Notes: generated by a model not told the origin, from the sequence alone. A stretch of DNA of 31,123 nucleotides from Saccoglossus kowalevskii (GCF_000003605.2 NW_003126888.1:134845-165967); one strand, 5' to 3'; positions 1-10,217 are shown, counted from the first letter of the stretch. Numbers and translations are program-made.

Positions 1-8
1 ATGCTCTA

Positions 9-230
9 GGACAATAGACAGCCTTATTAATTTTGTGTTAAAATCTGTTCATATTAATTCTCTAATTAGTATAATAATTAATATTTGTTTGGTTCTAATC
101 ACATTTCAATGAAACTTGGTACATTGTGGCAGACCTTATTAGTTTTACACCTAAATCTATTCATATTAGTTACCTTATTTGCATAATTAGTTTTCAGCTA
201 TTCCATCAATATCTCAAGTATAAGTAATTT
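9..230. repeat. Diverged tandem repeat, two copies of about 112 bp
   Basis: The text around CCTTATTAATTTTG (from about 22) recurs from about 134 as CCTTATTAGTTTTA. Both are followed by a TTCATATTA block and an AATTAGT block. The copies are clearly diverged. The second contains TTTGCATAATTAG, also found in the tandem array near 18.7 kb, so the two arrays may be distantly related. No coding potential is visible. Confidence 0.5.
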
Positions 231-296
231 TTAATTAATTTTTAATGTGTCTCCAAAACTCTCAGCACACGGGAGTTTTTTCTAAGCTTTCTTTGA

Positions 297-434
297 TTAA
301 TTCATGGTTTTATCATTTAGATAATGTGTTCTATGCTCAATTTTACATATTCACTGGGTTTTAATTCAGTGCATTTTCCAGTCAGCGAAATAAGCAAAAT
401 TAAAACCCAGTGAATAATTAATCCTTTTACAGTA
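297..434 (+). mobile_element. Left-truncated MITE, family A (copy 1)
   Basis: From about 301 to 434 this matches the right two thirds of the complete element at 3881-4082. Shared blocks include GATAATGTGTTCTATGCT, TTTTACATATTCACTGGG and the right terminus CCTTTTACAGTA. The left inverted repeat (TACTGTAAAA) is missing or too diverged to see, so this copy is broken. It carries no ORF and would have depended on a transposase supplied in trans. The TA next to the right end suggests Tc1/mariner-type TA target use. Confidence 0.65.
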
Positions 435-2640
435 CAATGTTTCAACAGTTTCATTATGTTTTTGCTTGGTCTCCATAACCATTACATACATATCCTATCC
501 AATTTGATCAAAGATGCATTACATTAAGAGGTCTATATAACATTAACTGAAGCGTGTGCATTCTTGCTACTTCCTGATCAAATCTGACCAGTTTACGATT
601 GACATGCACAGCTTAACAGAGAAATTGAGATGCTCTCAACGCAAAAAGCTTGAAGGTTGGAATATTATTATTTCCTGGTTCTCTGTTCTTTGACCCACAT
701 CAACCTCTGTATGAAGAGGTAGATTCATCATTGGGCTATTTGGATTTAATTTAATGCCCAACCATGCGTGTTATAATTCACCAACCATTCATGCAAAAAC
801 CTAGATATGCCCGGCTGGTTGACCTAAGCTTTGCCATTTCCTTGATTTCATTTTACTGGAATTTGCTTGTTAATGATTGGGTCTGTTAGAGATCATGTTA
901 GATTGGAATGTTGCATCATGTGGAATTAAGAAATTGATTTTTTCTCTTTTTTTTTTTGCTCTGGGGCATTCTGATGCAGCTGTCTAATACTCCATGTTTT
1001 GATCTACAACACTCTTTCTTTGAACTTTTAGCTGTCAAGTTTATTTTCTTTCCTGCATTGACTTTTTGTATGATTTTTTTTGTTATTTCACCCACCATGT
1101 GATCATGTATATTTATAACTGGGATCATATCAAGTAGATTATTATTGTTATGTATTATTGTTGCTAGATGGTTTAATTTATCTTTATGTCAATAATAATG
1201 TACAAAATTTTCACTTGTGCACAATTTCATAATTAAAAATTCAGAAATTTTGTATGAATTTGTCTCTCAAAATCACAGTGCTTTTTTCCAACTGAATACC
1301 TATATTTTGTGCATATATTAAGAAAATACATTTAGTGAGAATTTGTCTATACAATTGATCACTTATCTCTAAAGGTATGTCTTACTGATAATCTCCCGTG
1401 GTTACGGTAATTGCACAGTATTCAAAATAGTGATTTGTTAGTTTCATTACAAATGGAAGAATTTTTATTGATCTCAGCATAAATCTTAAGGTTTTAAGAT
1501 GTGAAATACATGTATACATGCACGTACGTGGGTAGTTTACTCAATGAAGAAGATATACTTGCGTCTTTGAAAGCCTCAACATCTGTGTAGATGTTATTTC
1601 CAGGTGTTTAGTGGAAAATTGAGGTCTCATGATCAAGAAGGCTGTTGTATCTAGGAAACCAATTTAAAAATTGATGAAGATATTCGACTATTGAATCAAA
1701 GCAATTTTTCTCTGTTCTATTTTGCCATTGCATATAAACACAAATGATGAATACTTGCGGGGTTAGGGGCAGGGTGTAATTTAACTCGTAACCAAGAATA
1801 AAATGTTATTTACCGTGAATATTCTAATTTAGTCATCAGCATAATTCAGATGTCAGACGGGACTTAAAAGCTTTGATTTGATTTCAAAAATAGGTTTCAC
1901 AAACAAATGAAAAGTTTACAGTCTAACCAAAAAAAATGGTTGTATTTCACATAATTTTAATGTGCATTGGTTTTAATGTTGTTGGTGATGACAAATGAAA
2001 TGAAAATAGAAACACATTGCTTAGTAACAAACAATCACAGTAGTGTAATCTGGTTGTTTCTATAGGTAGAATATCAGTTTCACATGTCCTCCAAGATGTT
2101 TTCGCTGTTGACTCATCAACACTTCTCTCTTGCAAATTTAAAGTGGTTTACAGTACAATAGAGGCATCAAATTACCGCAGATATCTGTGGTTGATTCAAC
2201 TCAGTCATTAATGATGCTGATTTATTGTAAAAAATTAAGAATTTAATATTTTCCCAACTGCATTGTAAAATTGGCTCCATATGGGTAATACATTAGTGAA
2301 TATTTTGACGATTTCTATTGAAGTGGTACACTCTCTTATCCAGATGGTCACTTGGATAGACAACAGCTTGCTTATTTCAACAGGTTGTGATGATCTTGTT
2401 TTAATTGGCATTTTTCTCTGTAGCCAATTTCTCCATTTACTTGACTATTAGGATGTCTCATTGGTCATTGGCATGCAGAGATCTCAAATGAAAATAAGCA
2501 TTGCTTGCTTCAATGATGATCAGTGAATACTTCTTATCTGTTTTTCCGAATTTTAAACTTTGTTTTATCAAAGTTTTGCCTCAAAATTTGTTTGTTTCTA
2601 ACATTTTGGTCAATTGTGATATTAGTTCAAAATTATCACA
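435..2640. other. AT-rich DNA without recognisable gene
   Basis: I see no open frame with protein-like composition, no structural RNA and no clear transposon termini. There is a T-tract around 947-957 and scattered simple AT sequence. The two short minus-strand ORFs here (within 916-1128 and 1947-2135) are low-complexity or unremarkable and lack supporting splice or promoter signals. Intron or intergenic DNA is the simplest reading. Confidence 0.6.
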
Positions 2641-2953
2641 TATTCTTAGCATTTTCATCATCTGGCAACCATAAACGATGAAAACTCCCAAAAACTGTAT
2701 TTTGGGCTAGTTGTTGAGACTCCCCTGAACAGTGTAACAAGATTACCTCTACATGTGCGGAATGTTTAAATTTGGTTGCACAGAATTGTGCATGAGTTTG
2801 TGCTGTTTTCTCAAACATTAGCTGTTTTCACCAGTTTTTTCAACTGGCATATTTCACAGAAGCATGTCCAGAGCCTGTGGAAATACATGTACAGTGGTGT
2901 GTATTAGCAATATAGAACGTTCTGTGATGTAGCTCTGCTCGTTCTCAAGGATT
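2641..2953 (-). mobile_element. Old, diverged copy of the GC-rich TA-flanked MITE (family C)
   Basis: Read on the minus strand, this aligns along nearly its whole length with 3105-3433. Shared landmarks include GCATTTTCA next to TCTGGCAACC or CCTGGCAACC, TGTTGAGACTCC, GAACAGTGTAACAAGATTA and TACAGTGGTG. The GC-rich terminal repeat has decayed: the right end reads CTCTGCTCGTTCTCAAGGA where the younger copy has CTCCGCCCCCGAGGA, and the left end has lost about 14 bp. It is therefore a full-length but much older insertion in the opposite orientation. The short minus-strand ORF at 2636-2818 lies inside it and is not a gene. Confidence 0.75.
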
Positions 2954-3009
2954 GTGGGAGAAAAAGGCGTAAAATATTAAAAATTGTATTGAAAAAAAAT
3001 TTGCCATTG

Positions 3010-3104
3010 CCATAATATAACATGCCATATACTCTAGTATATAATGTACTATATATACATGTATGTACTCTCGTTATTAGCATAACAGTATATATAACAT
3101 ACCA
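3010..3104. repeat. TA-rich minisatellite, first fragment
   Basis: Irregular units of about 30 bp resemble TATACTCTAGTATATAACAT. The same text resumes after each of the two MITEs that follow (3434-3493 and 3707-3880), so all three pieces appear to be one array split by transposon insertion. The alternating TA dinucleotides offer many targets for TA-specific transposases. Confidence 0.65.
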
Positions 3105-3433
3105 TATCCTCGGGGGCGGAGCTACGTCACAAGACGTTCCACGTTGCTACGACGCGCACCACTGTACATGCATTTCTATGGGCTCTGTGCGCGCTGCTGT
3201 GGAACGCCGGTCGAGCTGTTGAAAATTCGAGAAAACAACACAAACTCAACTTTGAAGTAATCCCGAACAGCCAAATTTATATATGTTACACACGTAGGGC
3301 TAATCTTGTTACACTGTTCAGAGGAGTCTCAACAATCATCCCAAAAGTACCGTTTTCTGTGAGTTTTGGGCCTTTGTTTTCACTGCCAGGTTGCCAGGCG
3401 GTGAAAATGCCCGGATGTCCGCCCCCGAGGATA
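3105..3433 (+). mobile_element. GC-rich MITE with TA target duplication (family C, younger copy)
   Basis: The ends are inverted repeats of about 14 bp, TCCTCGGGGGCGGA at the left and TCCGCCCCCGAGGA at the right. Each is flanked by TA, as expected for a Tc1/mariner-like TA target duplication. The ~325-bp interior has no transposase. The GC-rich ends stand out sharply from the surrounding AT-rich minisatellite. The plus-strand ORF at 3022-3222 crosses the left boundary and is fortuitous. A diverged inverted copy lies at 2641-2953. Confidence 0.85.
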
Positions 3434-3493
3434 CTATAATGGCATACCTGTATACTCAAGTTTTCATGTATAACATGCCTGTGTAATCTGATG
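3434..3493. repeat. TA-rich minisatellite, second fragment
   Basis: The short stretch between two MITEs repeats the TATACTC and TATAACATGCC blocks of 3010-3104 and 3707-3880. It is the middle piece of the same interrupted array. Confidence 0.55.
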
Positions 3494-3706
3494 TACTGTG
3501 GAATACTTTATTTTCACTGGAATTAATTTTCACTGAAAAGGCTTTTTGGGCGTTTTGCTTGGAATTTAATTTAACTGGTTTTTGATGAGTTTAATGTGAA
3601 ATATAGGAAAAAAAGTATATTCGCTGGATTTTATTTTCACGGAATCATCCCTTCAGCGAAAAATAGCGAAAATGAATTCCAAGCGAAAATAAAGTATTCT
3701 ACAGTA
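3494..3706 (+). mobile_element. MITE family B, copy 1 (TA-flanked)
   Basis: It starts TA-CTGTGGAATACTTTATTTTC and ends GAAAATAAAGTATTCTACAG-TA, giving long imperfect terminal inverted repeats of about 35 bp with a TA target duplication. The interior repeats the motif TTTTCRCTG several times and has the family signature ATATAGGAAAAAA followed by GTATATTCGCTGGATTTTA. It has no ORF. Related copies are at 15952-16153, 24230-24420 and 28074-28275. Confidence 0.9.
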
Positions 3707-3880
3707 TAACATATCAGTATACTTTAATACAATGTATATAACATATATGGTATACACTAGTAGGGTATATAACATTCCGGAATACTCTAGTATATAACAT
3801 ACCAGTATATTATAGTATATAATTTTGGTATATTCTTGTATACCCCATACCAATATACGTTGTTATTTAACATAACGGTA
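3707..3880. repeat. TA-rich minisatellite, third and longest fragment
   Basis: TATAACAT starts recur at about 28-32-bp spacing (near 3706, 3738, 3766 and 3796), with TATACTCTAGTATA and ACCAGTATA blocks between. The minus-strand ORF at 3653-3853 (rich in Ile, Tyr and Leu) is simply this repeat read through and is not a gene. Confidence 0.7.
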
Positions 3881-4082
3881 TACTGTAAAATGACTGGGTT
3901 TAAATTTTGCTGATTTACCATTTCAGGCATATTCAGTGGGTTTTAAATTCACGGTTTTAATCATTGAGATAATGTGTTCTATGCTAACTTTTACATATTC
4001 ACTGGGTTTTAATTTAGCGCATTTTCCAGTTAGCGAAATGAGCAAAATTAAAACCTAACGAATAATTAACCCTTTTACAGTA
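3881..4082 (+). mobile_element. MITE family A, complete copy (TA-flanked)
   Basis: The left end TA-CTGTAAAATGACTGGGTTT and the right end AAAACCTAACG...CCCTTTTACAG-TA form imperfect terminal inverted repeats of about 40 bp flanked by TA. The terminal octamer CTGTAAAA is shared with family B, suggesting that one transposase served both. A truncated relative lies at 297-434. No coding capacity. Confidence 0.85.
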
Positions 4083-6117
4083 TTCTAGTAATTACCATAC
4101 TGGTTTCCTAGTGCAAATTTCTCAGTTTATTCGCCACACAAAATTCACAAAACATTGGTTTCTCGTTGGGAGTGTGTCAATTAAGAGAATATTTGAGTGA
4201 ACGTACAAAATCGGAAACTGTCAAATACACAAGTGGCCAATTAAAGGTGAATAAAATGTACATATCTTTGTTCCCTTTTACATCAGTAAGGAGTTACTTC
4301 ATATTGGCATACTAGAGGGCAAGTCTTATCTGCGTAGGCGCTGTCATTTGTTGTGAAAATTTACTGAACAGATGTTTCTGACAAATAGGATGCCTTTCCA
4401 TGGCTTAATTGTTTAGCATTGCTCAGTGACAACAAATGCATAGCTTAGTAGTGGCAAATGAAAAGGTTCATTCCACTCCTACATATGTATCAACGAGTGT
4501 GAGAATCTTATAAAAATATAAAGCCATTTTTTTTTTTACTTCACTCCTGTGAGTGAATCTGTTAAATTAACGCAGTTGGAAAAGCGGTAAGAGTTATGGA
4601 ATTGCTCTATTTTAAGCATGAAGTAGGAAGTTAAAATCAATAACCTATCTGTAAAATGATTGAATATTTCATGCTTGATGTTATTTATTGAGAATTCATG
4701 ATCACCTGTGTGAAATGTGTTAATATGCAATTTCCACCTACTGGCCCCTCTCATTACCTCCTTCCTCTTTCTATCAGGAGTGACATCCCATTCATAACTC
4801 CCCACCCTCTCACTTATGCATGACTCTCCCTCTCTAACTGGATTCCCTTGCACTGTAATTGGGCCACGTAAAGACGGATAAAATGTCACAGATGAATTTT
4901 AAAATACAGTTGGCATGACAGCCATTACCTTACACATATGTTCTATGTATTTTGTGTTTGGTGCTCGCTAACGGACCATGTATTGCATAACATTATTCTA
5001 CCACCAACAGATCAATTACAAATACTAAGCCTCTGATAAAAATTTATTGTCTTTTAAATTGCTTCTGGTGAATCATACACTTTACGCATCAGATAATTTG
5101 AAATGCTAGCCGAGTGCTTGCTTGAGCCTGCCTGTCTAAATTCAATTGCGGTATGCAGAGGTTATAGACCACACTGGGCGTGAGAGCAGAAACAGTAAAG
5201 TAATCCATGGCATATCTCTAAAACAGCTGTTGAGCTGGGCAAAACCCAGGCAAACAGCTTGTCACTTTTCAATTGATTAAAATTCTTTGCTTACTGCACA
5301 AACAATAGTCTTAGATTCTTATATAGAATTCTGTTTTTTTTCTCTCCAGTTTGTTTCCTAATTATTTGAGAATTTAAAATAATGCTCAAGGGTCACAAAA
5401 GGAGGGCACAGAGCCCACAGTTAATGCACAAACCTATACACAACAGTGCTACATGCTATTAATTCCTAACAAAGTGGTTGTCATATTATTTATTTATCGA
5501 GAAGAGGTGAAAAATGAAATAAAATAAATCTGTGTGCATTCAATTACTGGTAGGCCATATGGTATTGAGAGGGCTCCTTTAAAGTCTCTGTGTTATTGAT
5601 GGACCCTGATCACAATATCAATAGAACTGATTACTGTTTTTCATCATTTTTTTTTTTTTTTGCTTCTCAACCATCTGTGTATTGTTGGTGATCCTTTCAG
5701 TAGCGTACTTATGTGATTTTGATTGCAAAGTAGCACTAAAAATTTCTGTTATCAATTTCAGGTGTTGTTTTTCAATGTTTATCAAGTTTTTAAGGTTAAA
5801 AAAAAAAGAAAACAAAATCTGAAAGGGATAAAATTAAGAAAAATAGACTTGTGAGGTAACGTATGTAATTCATACAAATTAAATTTAAACACCACTTGTA
5901 TATGTAGCATGTTCATGTTTTTTACTACCTATGTTATTGACACACATGGACGCATATTGAATATGATTGCGTTGCTTCGCCTTTGTTACTTTCCTACTCA
6001 GTTTGTCTGGAAGCTGAAAAACCTCTCTAATGTTATTCATGTGGAAAGTACATATTGTTCTAATTAGGTCTTTGTGATATCATACATACTGCATTCCCTT
6101 ATCTTGTCGATCCTTCC
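4083..6117. other. AT-rich DNA, no convincing gene
   Basis: There is a T-tract at about 4528-4538, another near 5647-5660 and an A-run near 5798-5806. A minus-strand frame at 4536-4889 (117 codons) is the longest minus-strand ORF in the window. Its residues do not suggest a family, and the pyrimidine-rich plus strand around 4741-4797 explains its basic, charged first half. I leave it uncalled. ACTAGAGGGCAAG at 4311-4323 is one of several AGAGGGC motifs discussed in the findings. Confidence 0.5.
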
Positions 6118-6425
6118 TATCATGTGACTTCATGGCTTTATTTCAAAGGGATCTTCATTCTGTGTCACCCAAGTTCTGTGCCCTTTATCCACCTTTGAAA
6201 CATATACAATTTACTACATCATACATGTATGTGATGTCTTTGCAAGATTTCAATGGAGTATTGGTTCTGTGTCACCTAACTTCTGTGCCCTTAGATTTAT
6301 ACACCTTTGATACCATGTAATCAATCTCATGAACTGTGTGATTTGATTTCAATAGGGTATTTGTGCTGTATCACCTAAGTTGCCCGTTCTTAGATTTATT
6401 TGCTGTTGATGACATACTGTGCTTT
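6118..6425. repeat. Tandem repeat, three diverged copies of about 100-107 bp
   Basis: ATTTCAA blocks at about 6140, 6247 and 6346 are each followed by a CTGTGTCACC-like or CTGTATCACC block, then TTCTGTGCCC or a variant. The copies differ by many substitutions. The plus-strand ORF at 6132-6320 lies within the array and is not supported as a gene. No transposon termini are visible around it. Confidence 0.65.
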
Positions 6426-6524
6426 GAATTCATGTGCAATGTGACATTGTTTCTATATCTGTACATTCCTTTGTTCATTATCAGTGCTAATATTTTTTTC
6501 TCTGACCAAATTAACCTTGATAAT

Positions 6525-7170
6525 TAGACACAGTCCGAAAACGGGGACTTTTGGATTAACCTCTGCATTCGTGCGCCCATGCGTCTGTGCGTCCAGACCT
6601 ATATGCCTGGACCGATTACATTCAAACTTCACACATACATCATAATATTATACATATGCACATCAGTTTATTTCATGATCTGATTCAAAATGGCTGGATG
6701 GCGGCCACTTTTGTGCTGAAAAATCATCAAAATCAAGCATTTATTGATGGATTTTGTTCAAACTTGGTGCATACGTTGGACATTGATGCACGCCATTTTG
6801 TTTTTCAGATCGGATTTAAAATGACCGACTGGGGCCATTTCGTTTTAATGAATGCAGTTATAGTGCCATATTTCTGCCATGCTTTGACTGATTATGTTCA
6901 AATTTTATATATTCATTATAGATCATGTCAGTTATATAGAGCCATATATATCTGACAAGCTTTGACTGAATATGTTAAAATTTTATATATTCATTCTACA
7001 TCATGTTATAGAATTAAAAAAGTAACATGATATATGGCTCTAAAACTGCATTCATTAAAACAAAATGGCCGCCAGTCAGCCATTTTGAATCCGATTTGAA
7101 AAATTGAATGAGTGCCTCAGGGACCCATAATGTCTCGTGTATGTATGTACAAAATCCATTCATAAACGCC
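6525..7170 (+). mobile_element. H1-family hairpin-headed repeat, truncated head plus inverted cores
   Basis: CAGTCCGAAAACGGGGACTT at 6531 matches the 3' half of the hairpin heading the H1 element at 28621, followed by a weak GTGCGTCC-type microsatellite and the H1 core (GGACCGATTA, TTCAAACTTCAC, GGCGGCCA). The core then turns back on itself: 6737-6875 is largely the reverse complement of 7028-7170. Both arms contain GATGGATTTTG-like text and ATTTTGTTTTAATGAATGCAG-like text. Two direct copies of a ~79-bp unit (CTTTGACTG at 6882 and 6960) sit between the arms. ORF 6587-6955 lies inside and is not a gene. Confidence 0.75.
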
Positions 7171-7392
7171 GAAAATCTCGTAACATGATAAGTAAAAAGT
7201 GATTTTTTTTGAAAATTTTTGACTTCTTGTTGAAAACCGCAAGTGCGATTGCTTTGATATTAAATATATAGATACTACAGGTCGACCTCTCTCAGATTTG
7301 TTTATTTTCTAATGATGTCTTCAGTTTTTTTAATTGAATTGTGCATTGCTAACAGCCGAGCTCCATGTGTATCCAAGCCGAGAGGCTGCTTG
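7171..7392 (+). mobile_element. 3' part of an H2-family hairpin-headed element
   Basis: From about 7190 this matches the H2 core seen at 30874-31123 and 19619-19890: GTAAAAAGTGAT, GACTTCTTGTTGAAAACCGC, GATACTACAGGTCGACC and CTCTCAGATTTGTT. It ends with the shared tail AGCCGAGAGGCTGCTTG, whose AGCC/GGCT arms can form a small GAGA-loop hairpin. It follows an H1 head directly, so 6525-7392 is a chimera or a nested insertion. Confidence 0.75.
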
Positions 7393-7621
7393 TCTTTATA
7401 CACAATGTGGATTTGGCATGTTTGCAGTTGTGCTGTGATGTGCATTGATATTACGAAGGTTGTTGACGGTATGCAAATACATCTACTTCATATACGGACA
7501 TTCAGCTTAGCGTAGATTAAGTGGAATCTTGGGGAACAGCTGTACTATTTTGCAACTGAATACCAGAATACTTCCCATGGTTCAACAGGGCATCATTCAC
7601 TTTCAAGGAGTGAAATAAAAC

Positions 7622-7640
7622 ATTTGAGACCGTCTCAAAT
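7622..7640. other. Short perfect palindrome
   Basis: ATTTGAGAC-C-GTCTCAAAT has 9-bp arms around one base. It could be a cruciform or protein-binding site or may be chance. Nothing around it decides. Confidence 0.4.
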
Positions 7641-7734
7641 AAATATATAACCGAAAACAAATTTAATCTGTCATGGAACCTGTTTTCTTATTTATTGTAG
7701 GACTCTGATTTTGTCCCAGTATACGTCTGTACTC

Positions 7735-7750
7735 GGGGGGGGGGGGGGGG
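7735..7750. repeat. Poly(G) tract of 16 G
   Basis: An uninterrupted G16 lies in AT-rich DNA. Similar long G or C tracts occur at 12359, 13459, 17062, 19021 and 30579. Its exact length may be uncertain because homopolymers are error-prone in sequencing. Confidence 0.9.
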
Positions 7751-7948
7751 TCATTCATCGTAGGCTATGATTATATGTCAGTTTCCATTACTGGCAGTAC
7801 TCGTAATTTTCTTGAGAGAACAGATGAAAAGACAGTTGAGGTCTCTAGCATTCTATAGGTTGAACTTTTGGCTGTATTACGAATACAGTAGTGAGTGTCC
7901 GTTGAGATAAAGTGGCTGTTTATGAATTCTCCTGTGTGCTGTCCTCAG

Positions 7949-8103
7949 AGGATCAAAATCAAATTTCTGTAATCTGCAAGTCAGTGTCTGAATTGATGAG
8001 GCTTTGCCCTAAAGAGCAGAAGTCTGCAATAATGTATCAGTCAGGGGAATTGTTTCATTTCTTCACTCATTCTCGCATCTATGTAGAAAAGTATTTAACC
8101 TGA
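7949..8103 (+). CDS. Candidate terminal exon, unknown protein
   Basis: A pyrimidine-rich stretch ending GTGCTGTCCTCAG is a good 3' splice site. After it about 50 codons stay open to a TGA at 8101-8103. The reading has ordinary protein composition, with charged, hydrophobic and two Cys residues (starts EDQNQISVICK, ends RIYVEKYLT). The frame is open back to a TGA at 7903, with only a GTG near its start, so it is better explained as a spliced exon than as a free-standing gene. No AATAAA is visible close downstream, which weakens the terminal-exon reading. I do not recognise a family. Alternative: a chance open frame. Confidence 0.3.
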
Positions 8104-10111
8104 AGAGTTCATCTGTGTTTTTTTTATTCCTGTTACACATATATGTTTCGTTTGTTTAAGTTGTAATCAAAGGGACACTTTATTATAATGTAATATCATT
8201 TCGCTTTTGATTTTTGCGGATATAAATGTCTCCTATTTTTTGAATTTGAGACAATTTACAAACAACATTTTGCGAAAGTCAATATGACTCCCTGTCTTGA
8301 GGACCTCAATGCAATAATCAATGCTACAATATTTTGTTATTTCCTATTGAAAAGTCTCCTCTCAATGAATGATTAACACATCATGCACTGTACACTTCAG
8401 AAGCTAGCCATTGTGTACACCTATTCACAGAGGTCTTTTTTCACCTCCATGACCTATTGTACCTAATCTGTTCTCTTTTATCTCTTCATTTCCTTGAATC
8501 ATAGTGTTCTCATTAAGTGATGTCAATTTCTACCTGTTTTATCATCATTTGTAAATCTCGTTACTGCCGAGTACTTTCTGTAAAACATGGCAGCTGACCA
8601 AACAACCCTGTAGTTTACTCTCCAAGATGCTTGTTTCATCCACCTGCTCCATGCCAATCTATTGTCTATTATTGGAGAAACACTTTAACTAGTTGTTCCC
8701 CGGCTCATCAGTACACTGCGTTTTCTTCCTTGATATGTTCTACTTCTGACAATCAATTTGCTCCTGAATACTGACTGTCACAATCAATAGATGTTTCCTA
8801 TTTTTTTTCAAGAACACCTGTGTAAGAATGACAGTTTCAGTGTGCACAGCGCCCTCTATGGCAACAGCTATTGATGTCAGTATTTTAATTTTGTGTTTTA
8901 GTAAAGATTTCTCAGCAGTGCACTTAGTGTCTTTGAAATGTCATTGGTCTCATTATATTTAGATATCAGAGAAATCATTATAGACCTGCTCAGAATCTAG
9001 AACATAAGATAAAATATTTACACTACACGTTTTAATTCGCGATATTCATTGTATATACATCTTCCTACTTGAAGCATTGCCAACTCATTTGGGGTTCTCC
9101 TGACAGTTGGAGAAATTGAAGTGTCAAGTCATGACAGCCTGCTAGTGTCTCGCCTAGATGTCTAGGAGCATTTATTTGGGTGGTAATTGAGGGCAAAATT
9201 GACTGACACTCTTTGCATGTTTCCTTTTAAATGCCTTGGACATCTGTTTTTGTTATTTGTCTGGAGACAGCAGTAATTGAGATGGTAGGATGTTATTGAA
9301 CATGATTAGCAAGTAGCAATGCTGTAGTGTTCAGGAATTTGTATTAAAATAATAAACAGAAACTCCATAAATAAACAAGTTTCTGGTCTGATTGACATTC
9401 CGTGGTTTCATGGAGCTTGGATTGGTAAGTGACGGTGCAACAACATCAGTAATCAGAATAAAAAAGGGTAAATAAATATCATTATGGATGGCTAGCTGGA
9501 ATTATTTTATAAGGAAAATGCCAAAACAGCATAATACGTTGTCAAAAATATATATACCTTGGCCACTTATATTTATAAGTATCTTTCTGACCCATTTATT
9601 TTGTTGCTACATATTTCTAACATATCTTGTTCCCGACCCATTTCATAGAAACATTTCACAAGAAAGTTGATACATCTGCACAACATAAGCATCTACCACC
9701 CTCAAAGCCAGAGTTAACCCAGAGAGTTTCAATTCCCTTTCATATAGATCATTTCCCTTAGCATTACAAGTCGTGTGTTCCATCAAGATGGGTCAGATAA
9801 GAACAGTACCAGCTGTACCTTGACCCTATCGTGTAAGTTTGCACATTAAAGAACCAATCTGGCATTTTAACACCATACTTGCCAGCTACTCTCTACTTTT
9901 CCCTGCGTGAGTCCTGCCTGGTATGTTCAAAATTACAACTAGAGAGACCCTATCATATGCGTCTTATAGTGTTTATCTAACTCATACTTAGACTAGTTTT
10001 ATAATTGGGTAGTGTTTTTTAAGTGCCTGATAATCTACGTGACCTTAAATCCTGGTCTACAGATGCCAGAATCGAAGCAGTGGGCAATATGTCAATATTT
10101 CATAAGAACTA
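8104..10111. other. AT-rich DNA without recognisable gene
   Basis: No clear repeat termini, RNA gene or coding segment is visible. CAGCGCCCTCTATGG at 8847-8861 is a CTCF-like GC-rich motif (see findings). The plus-strand ORF at 9488-9670 is hydrophobic, lacks a good context and is left out. Confidence 0.55.
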
Positions 10112-10217
10112 GATGCAGCTTTTGTGGCCTAAGGAGGTTGTATGACAAAAGCACATAAGCTTTAATACAACGTTATGTCAGCCATACTCCCGAGGGCCAC
10201 AAATTAAAAGTTGTATC
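10112..10217. mobile_element. Small foldback (hairpin) MITE-like element
   Basis: The left arm (GATGCAGC...TTTTGTGGCC...GGAG...TATGAC) and the reverse complement of the right arm (GATACAAC...TTTGTGGCC...GGGAGTATGGCTGAC) match over about 38-41 bp with a few indels. The arms are separated by a short loop. The ~106-bp unit could fold as one hairpin. I see no definite target-site duplication, so a hairpin RNA gene or decayed MITE are both possible; MITE is more likely given the rest of the window. Confidence 0.55.

Noticed and set aside
4536-4889. 117-codon minus-strand ORF
   Set aside because: Longest minus-strand ORF, but it has no recognisable motif, its first half comes from a pyrimidine-rich tract on the plus strand, and its ends do not coincide with good splice sites.
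6587-6955. 122-codon plus-strand ORF
   Set aside because: It lies wholly within the H1 repeat core; the same text recurs with stops in the H1 copy at 28725-29281.
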